Positions 1 to 11,735 of a stretch of 64,000 bases of DNA are shown piece by piece (position 1 is the first letter of the stretch; every line of letters begins with the position of its first letter). A program made the translations under genes and the position numbers. The stretch spans positions 752,913-816,912 of the forward strand of contig CAUYUJ010017982.1 of NCBI GenBank assembly GCA_963575745.1. Direction: 5' to 3'. This DNA is from Prorocentrum cordatum. Its lineage: Eukaryota; Sar; Dinophyceae; Prorocentrales; Prorocentraceae. Under the pieces are notes generated by a model that searched no databases, was not told the origin of the DNA, and saw only the letters and a list, made by a program, of their open reading frames with translations.

Positions 1-226
1 AGTAGTAGTAGTAGTAGTGGTAGTAGTGGTGGTAGTAGTAGTAGCAGCAGTAGTAGTAGTAGTAGTAGTAGTAGTAGCCGTGGCCGTAGTAGCAGTAGAA
101 GTACTAGTAGTAGTTGCAGTAGTAGTAGTAGTAGCAGTAGTAGTTGTAGTAGTAATTGTAATAGTAGTACTAGTAGTGGTAGTAGCAGTAGTAGTAGTAG
201 TAGTCGTAGTAGCAGTAGTCGTAGTC

Positions 227-277
<51 letters not shown>

Positions 278-303
278 ACAGTAGTAGTAACAGTAGTAGT
301 AAC

Positions 304-397
<94 letters not shown>

Positions 398-465
398 GTA
401 GTAGTAGTACTAGTAGTAGTAGTAGTAGTAGTAGTAGTAATAGTAGTAGTAGTAGTAGTAGCAAT
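1..465. repeat. AGT trinucleotide microsatellite
   Basis: About 465 bases of nearly pure AGT, with scattered single-base changes (AGC, AAT, ACT, CGT). It runs off the left edge, so its true length is unknown. It yields artificial poly-Val and poly-Ser frames that should not be called genes. Confidence 0.97.
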
Positions 466-497
466 ACTAACAGCGAGCATCGGAACCGCCCCCCAAA

Positions 498-780
498 CCG
501 CGTCGCGCAAAAAAACGACGGGTTAGCGCCAGGAGCTCGGCCCTAACGTTGCAGATTTCATATGTCGGCATGCGCCTGAACCTCAGATCGCGTCGCGCAA
601 GGAACCGATAGGGTTGCGCGAGGAGCTGGGCACTAACGCGACCATTTTTAGATATTGCTACGCGCGCGAACCTCAAAACGCGCGCCGCAAGGAACCGCCC
701 AAACGAACCCGCGACACATTATTCTCGCCGCGGCGCAGGGAACCCAACCCCTATTCTGGGCCCCGTTCCTTCGATCATCC
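498..780. repeat. Tandem repeat, about 91 bases, three copies
   Basis: The motif GCGTCGCGCAA, followed by a conserved AGGAACC and GGAGCT context, recurs near 501, 591 and 682, giving a period of about 91 bases. The third copy has diverged. No coding signal is seen between the AGT array and position 935. Confidence 0.6.
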
Positions 781-935
781 GCCCCGTTCGGCGAATCGAT
801 TGCGCGCACGCCATGGCCCAAAGAACGCCGAGGGGGCTTCGTGGCGCAATGGCGAGGGAACGCCAGCAGACCCGAGGAACCACTGAGCCCCGTCCGAACC
901 CGAACTGGACCTTATTCCAGGAGCCTCGCTGTACG

Positions 936-1500
936 CGCGCCCCCTGAAGCCATAATCCTTCGTAGATTACTTGGTGCTTGCGTCCCCGAGGCCATCCAAC
1001 CTAGTAAAGTATCAAGTATTCGTGCCCCCGAGGCCATAAACCTTTTGCAAGTTGCATAATACTTGCGTCCCCGAGGCCATACACCCTAGTAAATTACGCT
1101 ATGTCCGGGCCCCCGAAATTTCCAACCCTCGTAAATGATACAAGATTCGCGTCCCCGGGGCCAGACACTTTTTTGTTGATGTTCGCGTCCCCGAGGCCAT
1201 AAACTTTTGCACGTTACACCATGCTTGCGTCCCCGAGGCCATGCGCCCTAGTAATTTACAATGCCTGCGCACCCGAAATGTTAAACCGTCGTAAATTACA
1301 ATGTTCGCGCCCCCACAAGCCATGAGCCATCGCGATGTATGCCGTGCTCGCTTCCCGACGCCACAAGCCGTCGTACATTACGCAGCATGTGCGCCCCCGA
1401 GGCCATAAGCCCTTTGAAACTTCCACAAGACTCGCGCCCCCGAAGCCAGGATTCCTTTTTTAAAATACGGCGCAATCGCGCCCCCGAGGCCTCAGTCCCT
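936..1500. repeat. Tandem repeat, about 42 bases, about 14 copies
   Basis: A core GCGYCCCCGAGGCCATAA recurs roughly every 38 to 44 bases (near 936, 980, 1021, 1064, 1107, 1229, 1391, 1433 and 1475), separated by AT-richer segments such as CCTAGTAAATTAC. Copies differ by many point changes and all face the same way. Confidence 0.85.
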
Positions 1501-2284
1501 TACGACAGACGCCGAGGACCCCGAAGACCGCCCCAGCTGCCCGGTCTTGCCCACTCTAGCCTCAAGCAGCCCCAGTCTTTCCAAGAGGGCCACCAGTGCA
1601 CAGCATGCGGGGGCAAGTCCAACATGCAACGCCGAATTCAAACATATCGCCTGGATATACACCTTTTCTTGTCGAGCATTTATCGTCCTCGCATGAGTTT
1701 CCGACGCTGCTTCAAGACGGCACCCAAACCTCGCGACGTAGCTCTTGCAGGATCCACTATGCGAGAGAAGGGGCCAGCGGAAGCGGGCGAAGCCCTTGCG
1801 GATAGTATGGGTGATGACAACGCAGGATCTGTCATCGGTTGCGCAAGCTGCATGGGAAGCGCCCGCGTTGCACGACTCGCAAAACAGCAACATTAAGACG
1901 ATGACCGATGCCCCAGGTTCGAACTGGAAATAGGGGGTGGGAACGAAGTGCAGGACACGGCGGAAGAAGGGCCGAACAGTTAACGCGACAGCAGCAGTGA
2001 GACGCTCAAAGGAGGAAGACGACGACAACGAAAGAGTCAAAACGGTGAATGAGGGTGGCCATCATTCCCAGTGGCGCGCTGGACATGCAGCGCGGACCGT
2101 GCCGCATCGCTCTGGCGCTTCAGTGGGCCAGCTGTTCATAGTTAGTACATGAAGCGAACGAGGCCGAGCTCGCCCGCCAGGTTCTCCGCTTCCTTCCTGC
2201 ACCGTGCAGCGCGGGAACCAAACGCCTGCAGACGCGCCGACAGTTCTACGGGCGGCCCGCGGAGAACAAGGCAATATTTGTCCA
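1501..2284. other. Non-repetitive spacer, no gene seen
   Basis: Open frames exist on both strands, but none has recognisable motifs, even composition or a domain. I see no RNA gene or mobile-element end here. Confidence 0.4.
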
Positions 2285-3130
2285 CGCAGGCCGTCGCTAC
2301 GCTGGACCCCCCAGCAGCCCTCGAAAGTGGCGACGGTTTCGCAGATCGCAGCCCCCCAGGGATGGCGAGGTCCAATCTGAATCTGCGTGGGGCGTCCCAG
2401 CAGCCCTCAAAAGTGGCGACAGGCTCGCAGGTCGGAGCCCCCCCATGGATGGTGAGGTCCAATTTGAATCTGCGTGGGGCGTCACTCCGCTGGACCCCCT
2501 GCAGCCATCTCAAGTGGCAACAGTTTCGCAACTCGCAGCACCCCAGGGATGGCGAGGTCTAATCTGAATCTCTGTGGGCGCCACTCCGCTGGACCCCCCA
2601 AGCAGCCCTTGAAATAGTTTGAATATCCGTGGGGCATTACTCCGCTGGACCCACCAGCAGCCCTCTAAAGTGGCGACGGTTTTGCAAATCGAAGCCCCCC
2701 AAGGATGGCGAGGTCTAATCTGAATCTCTGTGTGGCGTCACTCCGCTGGACACCCCCAGCAGCCCTCGAAAATGGCGACGGTTTCGCAGCTCGCAGCCCT
2801 CGAAGGATGGCGAGGTCTAATCTGAATCTTTGTGGGGCGTCACTCGGCTGGATACCCCCAGCAACCCTCGAAAGCGGCGACGGTTTCGCAGATCGCAGCC
2901 CCCCAGGGATGGCGAGGTCTAATTTGAATATGCGTGGTGCGTCACTCCGCTGGACCCACCAGCAGCCCTCGAAAGTGGGGAACGTTTCGCAATTCGCAGC
3001 CCCCAGGGATAGGTGCGTCACTCCGCTGGGCCCCCAGCAGCCCTCGAAAGTGGCGACAGTTTCCCAATCCGCAGCCCCCGAGGGATGGCGAGGTCTGACC
3101 TGGATCTGCGCGCGGCGTCCCAACGCAGGA
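2285..3130. repeat. 102-base satellite, about 8 copies
   Basis: Units begin CTCCGCTGGACCC, continue through GCAGCCCTCGAAAGTGGCGA and end GGCGAGGTCTAATCTGAAT. Starts near 2643, 2745, 2847 and 2949 are exactly 102 bases apart. Because 102 is divisible by three, both strands stay open over several units, producing repetitive frames that look like proteins but carry only the satellite. The first units (2285-2590) are less regular and some are truncated. Confidence 0.93.
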
Positions 3131-3339
3131 GAATTGGGAAAATGCGCTCGAGTTCCTCGCGCGCGTGGGGCAGCGGCGATTTGCACGCGGCGCGGCTCGC
3201 ACGTCTCTCGGCGCTCAGAACGGAGGGGGGGAGGAAGGGGGGGGGGGCCGACCGGAACGAGGCGGGGGGCCGGGACTCAGCACGCTTCACCGACACCCTA
3301 CCCCTGCTGGCGTAGCATTGGCCCCACTGGCCGACGGAC

Positions 3340-3990
3340 TCACCTCGGTGGAGCTGCGTCTGGGGGCGCCACGGGGCGCCCGGGAGCGCCTGGGGGCGCC
3401 TGGGGGCGCTTGGGAGCGCCCGCGAACGTCTCGGAGTAGACGTGAGCTTCCCGGAGCGACTCGGGGCGCCTCGGACCCCCCGAATGCCCGGCAACGTCAG
3501 GGAGCGCGAGCGTTTGGCAGCGCCCGGGGGCGTTTGAAAACGTCTGGCAACACCTGGGGGCGCCCGAGAGCGCCTGGGAGCTCTCAGGACACGCATGCGA
3601 GCATCTGAAAACGTCTGGGAGCGCCAGTGCGCGCCTGGAAAAGCCTCGGAGCGCTCGGGGACGCCTAGGATAATTCAAGCGTGCGGGGGAGGGTCTGAGA
3701 GCGCCTGGGAGCATTTAGGAGCGCCTGGGATCGCTTGGGAGCGCCTGGGATCGCTTGGGAGCGCCTGGTGACTCGTGGGAGCGCCTGGGGGCGCCTGGGA
3801 CCGCTTCGGAGCGCTTGAGACCGCCTGTGAGCACCTGGGAACACTTGAGGGCGCATGAGAGTGCCTGGGAGCGCTTGGGAAGGTCTGAGAGCGCCTGGGA
3901 GCGCCTCGAAGCTCCTGGGAGCGCTTGGGAGCGCCTGGGAGCGCTTGGCAGCGCCTCGGATCGTTCGAGAAAGCCTAGGGAAGCCTTTAG
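3340..3990. repeat. Short tandem repeat of GCGCCTGGGA type
   Basis: A decamer GAGCGCCTGG / GAGCGCTTGG and variants is iterated for about 650 bases with changing higher-order spacing. Frames here read as Trp-Glu-Arg-Leu-Gly-type repeats and are not taken as genes. Confidence 0.88.
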
Positions 3991-4084
3991 GACACGTGGG
4001 CACCGCGAGGAAAACGTACACTTCTTCGCGAGGAATCCAGATGTGGCCTGAGGGAGCCTGAGAAAGCCTCTCCATCTCTTCATG

Positions 4085-5390
4085 CTGACCCCCATCCACC
4101 ACCCCGCGCGGTGGTCGCGTAGCGGGATTGCCGCCTGACGCGACGCAGCTGCGACGCCGCCACAGGAACCGCGCGGAACCTGGAAGCATCGTCGACACCA
4201 TGAGGAACCTGACGGTTCTCCGGCACCCGAAAAATCAAACCGCGGCATGAAGAAACCAGAGAAAGCCACTCCATCGTTTTATGCAGGTTCCTCCGCACCA
4301 CCTCACACGGGGGTCGCGTAGCGGGATGCCAGCTGACGCGACGCAGCTGCGACGCTGCCAGAGAAGCTACGTGGAACCTGGATTAATGATACCATGAGAA
4401 AGCCTGACGGCCCTCGGGCATCCGAGGTATCCTGACGCGGCCTGAAGGAACACCAGAAAGCCACTCCATTGTTTCATGCAGTTTCCCATCCACCACCCCG
4501 CGCGGTGGTCGCGCAGCGGGGCGTCAGCTGACGCGGCGCAGCTGCAGTGCCGCCCGAGGATGCGCGTATAACATTGAAGAATCATGGGCACGATGAGGAA
4601 ACCCGAGAAACCCCGATGCGGCCTGAGGGAGCCCTGGAAAGCCACCCCAGTGTTTCATGCAGACTCGTCTCTACCACCCCGCGCGGTAGTCGCGTGGCGG
4701 TATGTCAGCAGACACGGCGCAGCTGCGGCGCCGCCAGAGGAACCGCGTGTAACAATGAAGAATCATCGACGCCATGCATGGGGAACCTGGCGGTTCTTCA
4801 GCACCCGAGGAATCCTACCGCGACCTGAGGAAAACCCCAGGCAACCCCTCAATTTCTTCATGCCGACCACCATCCACCACCCCGCGCGGCGGTCGCGTAG
4901 AAGGAATCAAACAAGCGCCACGCAGATGCGCCGGCGCCAGAAGAACCGCGTGGAACCTGGAAGAATCCTGGACACCATGAAAAAGCCTGACGGTTCTCCG
5001 ACACCCGAGGAGTCCGAATGCGACTTGGTGGAACCCCAGAAAGCCACTCCATCGTTTAATGTAGGCTCCTTCCCACCACCCCTTGCGGTGGTCGCGTAGC
5101 GGGATGCCAGCTGACGCGACGCAGCTGTGATGCCGCCAGAAGCACCGCTTGGAACCTGGAACAATCATGGACACGATGAGGAAATCATCAGGTTCCCTGG
5201 CGCCTGGAGAAACCTGACGCGGCCTGAGGAAACCCGAGAAAGCCACTCCATCGCGTCATGCAAACCGCCATCCACTACTACCTCGCGCGGTGGTCGCGTA
5301 GCGGTATGCCCGCAGATGCGACGCCGCTGCGGCACCGTCAGAGAAACCACGTGGAATTCTAAAAAGCCATGGTAAACCACGAGGAAAGCT
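4085..5390. repeat. About 195-base satellite, seven copies
   Basis: A conserved block CCACCCCGCGCGGTGGTCGC, with an internal short inverted repeat CCGCGCGG, recurs near 4096, 4290, 4495, 4675, 4880, 5078 and 5280. Between blocks lie conserved strings such as GAGAAAGCCACTCCATCG and CCAGCTGACGCGACGCAGC. Unit length varies from about 180 to 205 bases, and the copies are well diverged. Confidence 0.88.
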
Positions 5391-6334
5391 GATGATGGTC
5401 GACCGTTCGAGGAATCCTGACGCTGCCTGGGGATTCCCGAGAACCCCCTGCACAGATTGTCAAGCAGACCCACACGCCTCTCCCTCGCGGAGGTCGCGCA
5501 GCGACCGATGCGCAGAGCGCGACCACTGCGGACGCGCTCGACATATGACAAGTCGCGTAGCGATGCGCAAGCAGTCGTTGGGCTCAGACCCCGTCTCTCA
5601 TCATCGCGAAGCGAGAACCTCCCACCTACTTCTTTGCTGAGGTCGCGGAACGACCGGTGCGCGGAGCGCGACCCCCGCGCGCGACGCGGGCAGCACATAC
5701 CAGTCGCGCCGTCTGCAATGACCCTGCCGCGGAGCGTGGCCCGCCGCCCTTAATCGCACAACGAAATTCCCGCTGGGATGCGACGCAACCGCGCTTCCTT
5801 CCTCTGAGGGGATGGAAGCTGAGGGGTGGATGCGACGAGGGGGCTGGCTCTCGGGCGCAGCCGAGGGTGGTGTGCGGGGCACGGAGCACGATCAGCGCGA
5901 GCACGCACAGGAGCATCCCACCCACAACAATCCTGCTTAGGGGGGATGCGTGCGCGCGCTCCGTGCCAGCACACTCTTCCTCTCTCCGTTCCTCACTCAC
6001 TCTTTCTCTCTCTCTCTCTCTCCCCTGAGCTCCCTACTCATAAGCAACACCAGCCCACTCCATCCTCACACAGCCGTCGCCAGCAAGCTGCCAGGGTGTT
6101 GCGTGAAAGCACACCAGTGGCAAACAAGGCATGTGGTGAGGACCATCGCGGCATGTGGAGGAACCGCAGGCACCACCACTGGCGACGCCACCGCGGGCCC
6201 GTCTGGCGAGGCCCCACACTGCGGCTGGCTCCTGCCACGCTGGCGCCATCAGGCGGAAGCAAGCGAGGTATAAACCTACGGGAGGCTACCTGGTGATCCC
6301 TGCACCATCGCATTCTCGCCTCTGCCGCCGCCCA
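5391..6334. other. Spacer with short GGTCGCG repeats, no gene seen
   Basis: Contains a few inverted GGTCGCG...CGCGACC motifs (5480-5530 and 5640-5670) and a short TC run at 6003-6022. Overlapping frames exist on both strands, but none shows domain-like sequence. Confidence 0.4.
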
Positions 6335-6960
6335 ATGTCGCCTTCGCCGCCATCCTCCGCTGTCCTCCCCACCACGTCCTCCGCTGTCGTTGTCGTCGTC
6401 GCCGTCTTCCGCTATCGTCATCATCGCCGCTGTCCTCCCTCGTCGTCGCCGCCGCCGCAAACCTTCGTCGTCGTCGTCTCCGTCGCTTTCGTGGCCGCCC
6501 GCCTCCAACGTCGACCCCTCGACCAGTCCCCAAGCTCGCCCTGGCCACGATGTCGAGGCGATGTCGCCGTAGCCATCGCCGCCGCCGCTGTCGCAATCGC
6601 CATCGCCATCGCCGTCGCCGCCGTCGCCGTCGCCGATGCCGTTGCCGATGCCGTTGCCGTCGCCGCCGTCGCCGTCGCCGTTTCCGTCGCCGTCGCCGCC
6701 ACCGTTTCCGCCGCCGTCGCCGTCGCCGTCGCCGTCGCCGCCGTCCTCCGTCGTCGTCGCCGTCGCCGCCGCCGTCGTCATTGTCGCCGATGTCGTCGTC
6801 ATGACCGGGTCGTCGCCGTCGTCGCCGTCATCGTGGTCCACGTGGTGGTGGCGGTCGTCGCCGTCACCGTCGCCGCCGCCGCCGCCGCCGCCGCCCCCGT
6901 CGTCGCCGATGTAGTCGTCGTGCCGTCGCCGTCGCCCCCCGCGCGAGCGGGACGGGTCCT
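6335..6960. repeat. GTCGCC/GTCGTC low-complexity array
   Basis: Long degenerate runs of GTCGCC and GTCGTC triplet pairs. All six frames are open for long stretches, giving Val-Ala, Arg-Arg, Asp-Gly and similar artefacts, so no protein is called. Confidence 0.9.
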
Positions 6961-8700
6961 CCGCACCCGCCTCCGCGCCGTTGCCGCCGTCAGCCTAGGA
7001 GAGGACGTCCGGGAGGGGCGGGGCAGGAGTTGGCGTGAAAGAGTCGGGTCGGACAAGGTGGGGGGGATAGCACACAGTAGAAGCTCGACCACAAGGAACC
7101 TTCCACGAGAAGCCCAAACCCTGAGACCCCAGGACGTCCGCTGCTCTTTGCTGCGGGAACGCCACGCTCTCCATTGCAAAACCATCCAAACCCAAGAAAC
7201 CCCAAAGCAGGGTGTCTCCTGGCATGGGCCTCCACTGCAGGGTGGGTCAGCGAATCAGCTCACTTGCCTGGTTTCTCCCGGCGCCTCCTGGCGCCACCGC
7301 TTCGAGGAAAGCGCCCCCGGCGGCAGGGCCGAAGCCACCTGCACGCAGTATATTTCGACTCCCCCCCTTTCCCTATACCCCCCCCCTCGGCTGGAGGCGC
7401 GCACAAGGGGGTGGGGGGAGGGGGGAGGGCTTCTTAGAAGGAGGCTGCTTCTTAGAAGGCGCCGGCCTTACATCTATAGATAATACCCGCGCCTTCCAAG
7501 AAGGAGGGGTGCTTCTAAGAAGCCCTCCCCCTCCCCCCACCCTCCTCTGCGCGTGGCTGACTCTGTCTGACCCGAAAAAAAAGAGCGGGTGCTGCAGGAA
7601 AGGACTCCTGGAAGTGTTTCACCTTTCTCGCCCCCCTCTGCTCTCCATGGGCCCTGCAGAACCGTCGAGCGAGCGACTCGGGATGACGAGCTGGTCCTGG
7701 TGGAAGCCCTGAGTTGTAGGCCCGTTCCCCTCAAGACCCTTTCCCTTCGTGGCGATCGGTCTGGTGCTCCTGGGGACCCTCGAAGCGGTCCCTGGACGCG
7801 TCGGCCTGGAGCGTGCTCGCGAGGGCAGGTTGCTCAGCGCCTGCTTACGCCTGCGCTCTGCGAGCGTGTGCGCGCGAGGGGGTGCCTCTCGACGTGGGCG
7901 GCGGTCGGAGTGGCGAAGGCCGAGGAGCAGCTTCAGGGCAGGGGGCGGCTCAGCTGGGGGAGGGACATCGAACTGGGACAGGCGATGCGACGCTGATAGA
8001 TCAGCGATAGGCCCCCGATGGCGAATCCGCGCGCTCCCGGGCGCAGTGGGCTGTCGGGCCCGCATCGGCGACGAAGGGGCGATTGGGGGTCGACGCCCTC
8101 ACCCCCAAGCCTTTCCTCCGCCCGAGCGCCTCCTCTGAGCGACAGGGGCGCACGCAGGGCGGGGGCGCACGAGGGTATCTGGCCCCTCTGGGGCCAAAGG
8201 TCTGGTCAGACTCGGCGCGCTCCCCCGAGACTCCTGCCGAAGCATCGTCCCCAGGGCGGCGGAGCCCGGCCGGCGCCGTGGCCCGCCAAGCGGCCCGCCG
8301 ACCGAACGAGCGACCGACCCCAAGAGTCCCGCGCCACCCGCCCCAGCACGGCGTGTGGGAACCCGAAGGAGGAGGACGAGGAGGACGAGGATGGACGAGG
8401 GGCCTGGAGGCTCGAAGGTCTGCTCCAGAATGGAGGTTCAGCCTCGATCCTGGAACGTGCTGCCCTCGAGTGCCCACCCCTAGTGGAGGTAATCTGACGC
8501 TGTGGGCTTCCTGGGGGATAGAGCGAGGAGCAAGGACGTGAAGGGGGACGAGGAGAGGCAGAAGGATGAGGGGCACGAGAAGGACGACGGCCCAGAGGAG
8601 GACGAGGCAACGCAGGCCCAATGAACTCCGCCGAAGAAACGAGGGAGCCACGAGTTAGATCATGGAAACGAGGAAACCCCTTGGCCGCGTTGGGTGTCAC
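6961..8700. other. GC-rich spacer, no gene seen
   Basis: Several overlapping open frames, but none with recognisable motifs, membrane segments or even codon choice. The only structured element noticed is the fold-back at 7411-7540. Confidence 0.4.
7411..7540. repeat. Fold-back element with arms of about 50 bases
   Basis: The left arm (7411-7461) begins GTGGGGGGAGG and contains AGGGCTTCTTAGAAG. The right arm (7490-7540), read on the minus strand, begins with the same G-rich block and the same AGGGCTTCTTAGAAG, and ends in the matching AAGGCGC. The arms differ by one G in the run and some changes in the middle. The loop is about 28 bases and AT-richer than its surroundings. This is MITE-like in form, but no target duplication was identified. 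Confidence 0.8.
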
Positions 8701-8709
8701 TGCTCAGCC

Positions 8710-8885
8710 TCCTCCGCCCGCGCAGTGCCCTCGCCTCTCGGGGAGGCTGCCGCTGCCCCGAGCTCGCGCGAGGCGGCTCGGGGGCCCCCCGTGGGCCCTC
8801 TGCCCGCGCAGTGCCTCCACCCTCTCGGGGGGCTGCCCCTGCCCCGAGCTCCCACGAGCCGGGGAGGCTGCCGATGCCCCGACTT
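8710..8885. repeat. Direct repeat, about 86 bases, two copies
   Basis: CCCGCGCAGTGCC followed by CTCTCGGGG and GCCCCGAGCTC occurs near 8716 and again near 8802. Two diverged copies, no coding meaning assigned. Confidence 0.6.
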
Positions 8886-8993
8886 AGGGGGGGGGGGAGG
8901 GAGTTCGACGGACCCTCTGGGCGAAGGGGGGGGGGCCAGGGGGCTTCTGTGTGAAGCACAAGGGGGGCGCGCTGGTTACGCGACATGAGACCC

Positions 8994-9062
8994 CGGGAGG
9001 CACCCCGGGGGTGCCTCCCAAGGCGCCTTGGGAGGCACCCTGGGGGTACCTCCCAAGGCGCC
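8994..9062. repeat. Nested perfect palindromes
   Basis: Arms GGGAGGCACCCC and GGGGTGCCTCCC are followed by the palindrome CAAGGCGCCTTG, then a second, slightly changed copy of the first palindrome (GGGAGGCACCC ... GGGTACCTCCC) and CAAGGCGCC. The whole 69-base block can fold as one large cruciform or as two separate hairpins. Confidence 0.85.
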
Positions 9063-9289
9063 CAGAAAGCCTGAGAGGCACCAGAAGATCTCGCTGACGC
9101 GCGCATGTGTGCAGAATCCGTGCCAAGTCTTTGAAACAAGGGGAACGAAAGAGCTTTCTCTGTGGGCGCACGGGGGTGTAAGGGAGCGTCGTGACCACAG
9201 CCCCCTCCCGCATTGAATAATGCCTGGTGAAGGACCCGACCATATGCAGCTGTGGGTAACGCAATTGTGAGCTTCGTCTTCGGCGAAGC

Positions 9290-9935
9290 TCCCTATGGGG
9301 CAACGAAGCGTGTGAGGGGTGTGCCGACATGGGCGGGGGGGACGCATGCGAACACCGCCACTGGGGTCTTCTTGGGAGCTCCCACTGGGGCCTCCCACGA
9401 AACGCGTGATGGGTGTGCTGAGATGGGCGGAGGAGACGCATGCGAACACCGCCAATGGGGTCTTCGGTGGAGTTCGCTATGAGGCCTGGAAGCGTGTGAA
9501 GGGGTGTGCCGAAATGGGCGGGGGAGACACATGGGAACACCGCCACTGGGGCCTGCGGTGGAGATGCAGCTACGAAACGTGTGGGGGGGGGGTCAGAATG
9601 GGCGGGGGAGTCGCATGCGAACACCGCCACTGGGGCCTTCGGTGGAGCTCCCTTTGGGGCTACTGAGCGCGTAAGGGGTGTGCCGAAACGGGCGGGGGAG
9701 ACACATGCGAATACCGCCAAGAGGGCCTTCGGTGGAGCACCATTATGGGGCCACGAAGCGTGTGGGGTGTGTGCCGAAATCGGCGGGGGGGACGCATGCG
9801 AGCACCGCCACTGGGGCCTTTGGTCGATCTCCCTCTGGGGCCACGAAACTTGTGAGAAGTGTGCCGGCATGGGCGGGGGAGACACATGCGAAAACCGCCA
9901 GCGGGGCCTTCGGTAGGGCTATGGGGTCACGGAGC
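9290..9935. repeat. About 91-base satellite, seven copies
   Basis: Units contain GGGCGGGGGAGACGCATGCG, then ACACCGCCACTGGGGCCTTC, then GGGGCCACGAAGCGTGTG. The GGGCGGG block falls near 9331, 9425, 9516, 9600, 9691, 9781 and 9871, a spacing of 84 to 94 bases. It terminates in a non-repeated segment near 9940. Confidence 0.92.
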
Positions 9936-10128
9936 GTGTGAGGGTAGAGTTGTGGGGGGGAAAACGGTGCGGGGGGGTCGACCCGGAAATGGCACAAACG
10001 ACAACCAACTGCAACAAGTTCCGACCACCTTTGTACTAAATTCAACAACTTTGGTGCAACTGCCAACTTTATTGGCATTTCACAGGCGTCTTATGGGCGT
10101 CTTGCAAACGTTTCTGAAAAGGCGTCTG

Positions 10129-10145
10129 AAAAAAAAAAAAAAAAA

Positions 10146-10182
<37 letters not shown>

Positions 10183-10367
10183 AACAAAAAAAAAAAAAAA
10201 AAAAAAAACAGGAAAAAAAAAAAAAAAAAACAAAATACACAATAAAAAAAAAAAAAAAAAAAAAAATAAAAAAAAAATAAAAAAAAATAAAAAAAAACAA
10301 AAACAAAAAAAACCAACAAAAAAAAAAAAAAAATAAAAATAAAAAAAACAAAAAAAAAAAAAAAAAG

Positions 10368-10407
<40 letters not shown>

Positions 10408-10461
10408 CAAAAAAACAAAAAAAAAAAAATTAAAAAAAGCGCGAAAAAAAAAGAAATAAGA

Positions 10462-10493
<32 letters not shown>

Positions 10494-10504
10494 ACTAAAA
10501 AAAA
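10129..10504. repeat. Long A-rich tract (about 375 bases)
   Basis: Almost pure A with isolated C, T and G. Poly-Phe frames on the minus strand are artefacts. It could be a hugely expanded poly(A) tail of an inserted cDNA or simple expansion. No target-site duplication was found to decide. Assembly or base-calling trouble is likely in such a tract. Confidence 0.9.
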
Positions 10505-10925
10505 GGCGTCTTACAGGCACCTCTGGGAGGCATCTTACAGGAGTCTCGGAAAAAAGAAAAACAAAACATACATTACAGGCGTCTCATAGCCGACTTCGGG
10601 GGGCGTCTAGCGAAGGTCTTACAATCGTCTTACAAGCGTCTCTCAGAGTCGTCTCTGAGAGGTGTCTGACAGGCACCTCTGAAAAAAAGGCGTCTTAGTG
10701 GCATCTACGCGAAGAATACTTAAGGCGCCTTTGAAAAGGTGTGATGCAAGAGTCTCGCACGCGCCTTTGAGAATTGTCTTACGTGCACCTCTGAAACAGG
10801 TGTTGTATAAGCGTCTCACAGGCGCCTCTGAGAGGTGCCTCACGGGTCCTACAGGCGTCTCTTACAGGCGCCTCTGAGAGGCGTCTTGCAAGCTCTGAGA
10901 AGCGTCTTGCAGGAACCTCTGATGG
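10505..10925. repeat. Short degenerate repeats with inverted GGCGCCTCTGAGAGG cores
   Basis: CGTCTTACAGGCGCCTCTGAGAGG and variants recur every 25 to 35 bases. Part of each unit (CCTCTGAGAGG) is self-complementary, so the array can form many small hairpins. Confidence 0.75.
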
Positions 10926-11735
10926 GGTGTCTTACCAGCATGTCTCGATGGTCCTGGGAGAAGTTTTCAAGTGCCCAGGAAATCAGAAGAACCCCACGGA
11001 TCCCGACGGGATGCCGCATTGTCTTGAAGGACTATATCGGGTTTCTGGGAAAAAAACATACAGACCCCCGGGACCCAGAGGAATCCGAATGCACCCTGCG
11101 GGATCAAGGAGCCAATCCGACGGCATCCTACAGGATCCTCAGGAATCCACAGGAGCCCTGAAGAAATGTACACGGGGACTGCGGCGCACGCGGGTGGCGC
11201 GGTGCACGCGAGGAAGGATAGTAGAGGAACAGGAGGAGGAGGGAGAACGGGGGAGGGCGCAACACTGCAGAGCTTCACGGGCCTCTCATTCGTAGCCTGT
11301 CGGCCCCAAAAAAGCCTGCGAACTCCCGTGGCGTTCGCAGGCGCGCGACGGGTGCTCGCGCGCGTCCTCCCACGCCCCTTCGCCCCTCTCGCCGTCGCGC
11401 GATCATGCTTCTTCCGCTCCGCCTCCTCGCCGTGAGGAGGAAGGGGGGGGGGCTTGGACACTTGGGGGCTACCTCATTGCCCCGAGGGCCTTGCTCGCCG
11501 CTGCGTCGCGGGGCGCAGTCGAGGAGAGGGCGCCTCCAGACTGCAAGCCCGCCCCGAGGAAGGGCGGCGGGCGGGCTGGCCCGCAGGCAAACCCAGGGCT
11601 GGGCGGGCCCCGACCCGGAGTTTGCCCGACGGACCAGCGGCCCACCAAGGCCCAAAACCAATGAGGCCGAGAAGCCAGACGGGACCGAACCAGGGCACCG
11701 CAGTCTGGAACCTGCCCCTCCCCGACAAGGCCTCC
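10926..11735. other. Spacer, no gene seen
   Basis: Contains a run of short open frames on both strands with no recognisable domain. Repeat units end at about 10925 and coding-like sequence resumes on the minus strand near 11.7-12.1 kb. Confidence 0.35.

Noticed and set aside
17-526. Poly-Val frame at the left end
   Set aside because: Pure product of the AGT microsatellite.
936-1500. Regular 42-base repeats considered as a CRISPR array
   Set aside because: No unique spacers of constant length, repeats diverge freely, the genome is eukaryotic and there are no cas genes.
2285-3130. Repeat-protein gene
   Set aside because: The 102-base unit is open on both strands only because its length is a multiple of three. 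Truncated units break the frame and no domain is seen.
10069-10520. Poly-Phe frames on the minus strand
   Set aside because: Artefact of the A-rich tract.
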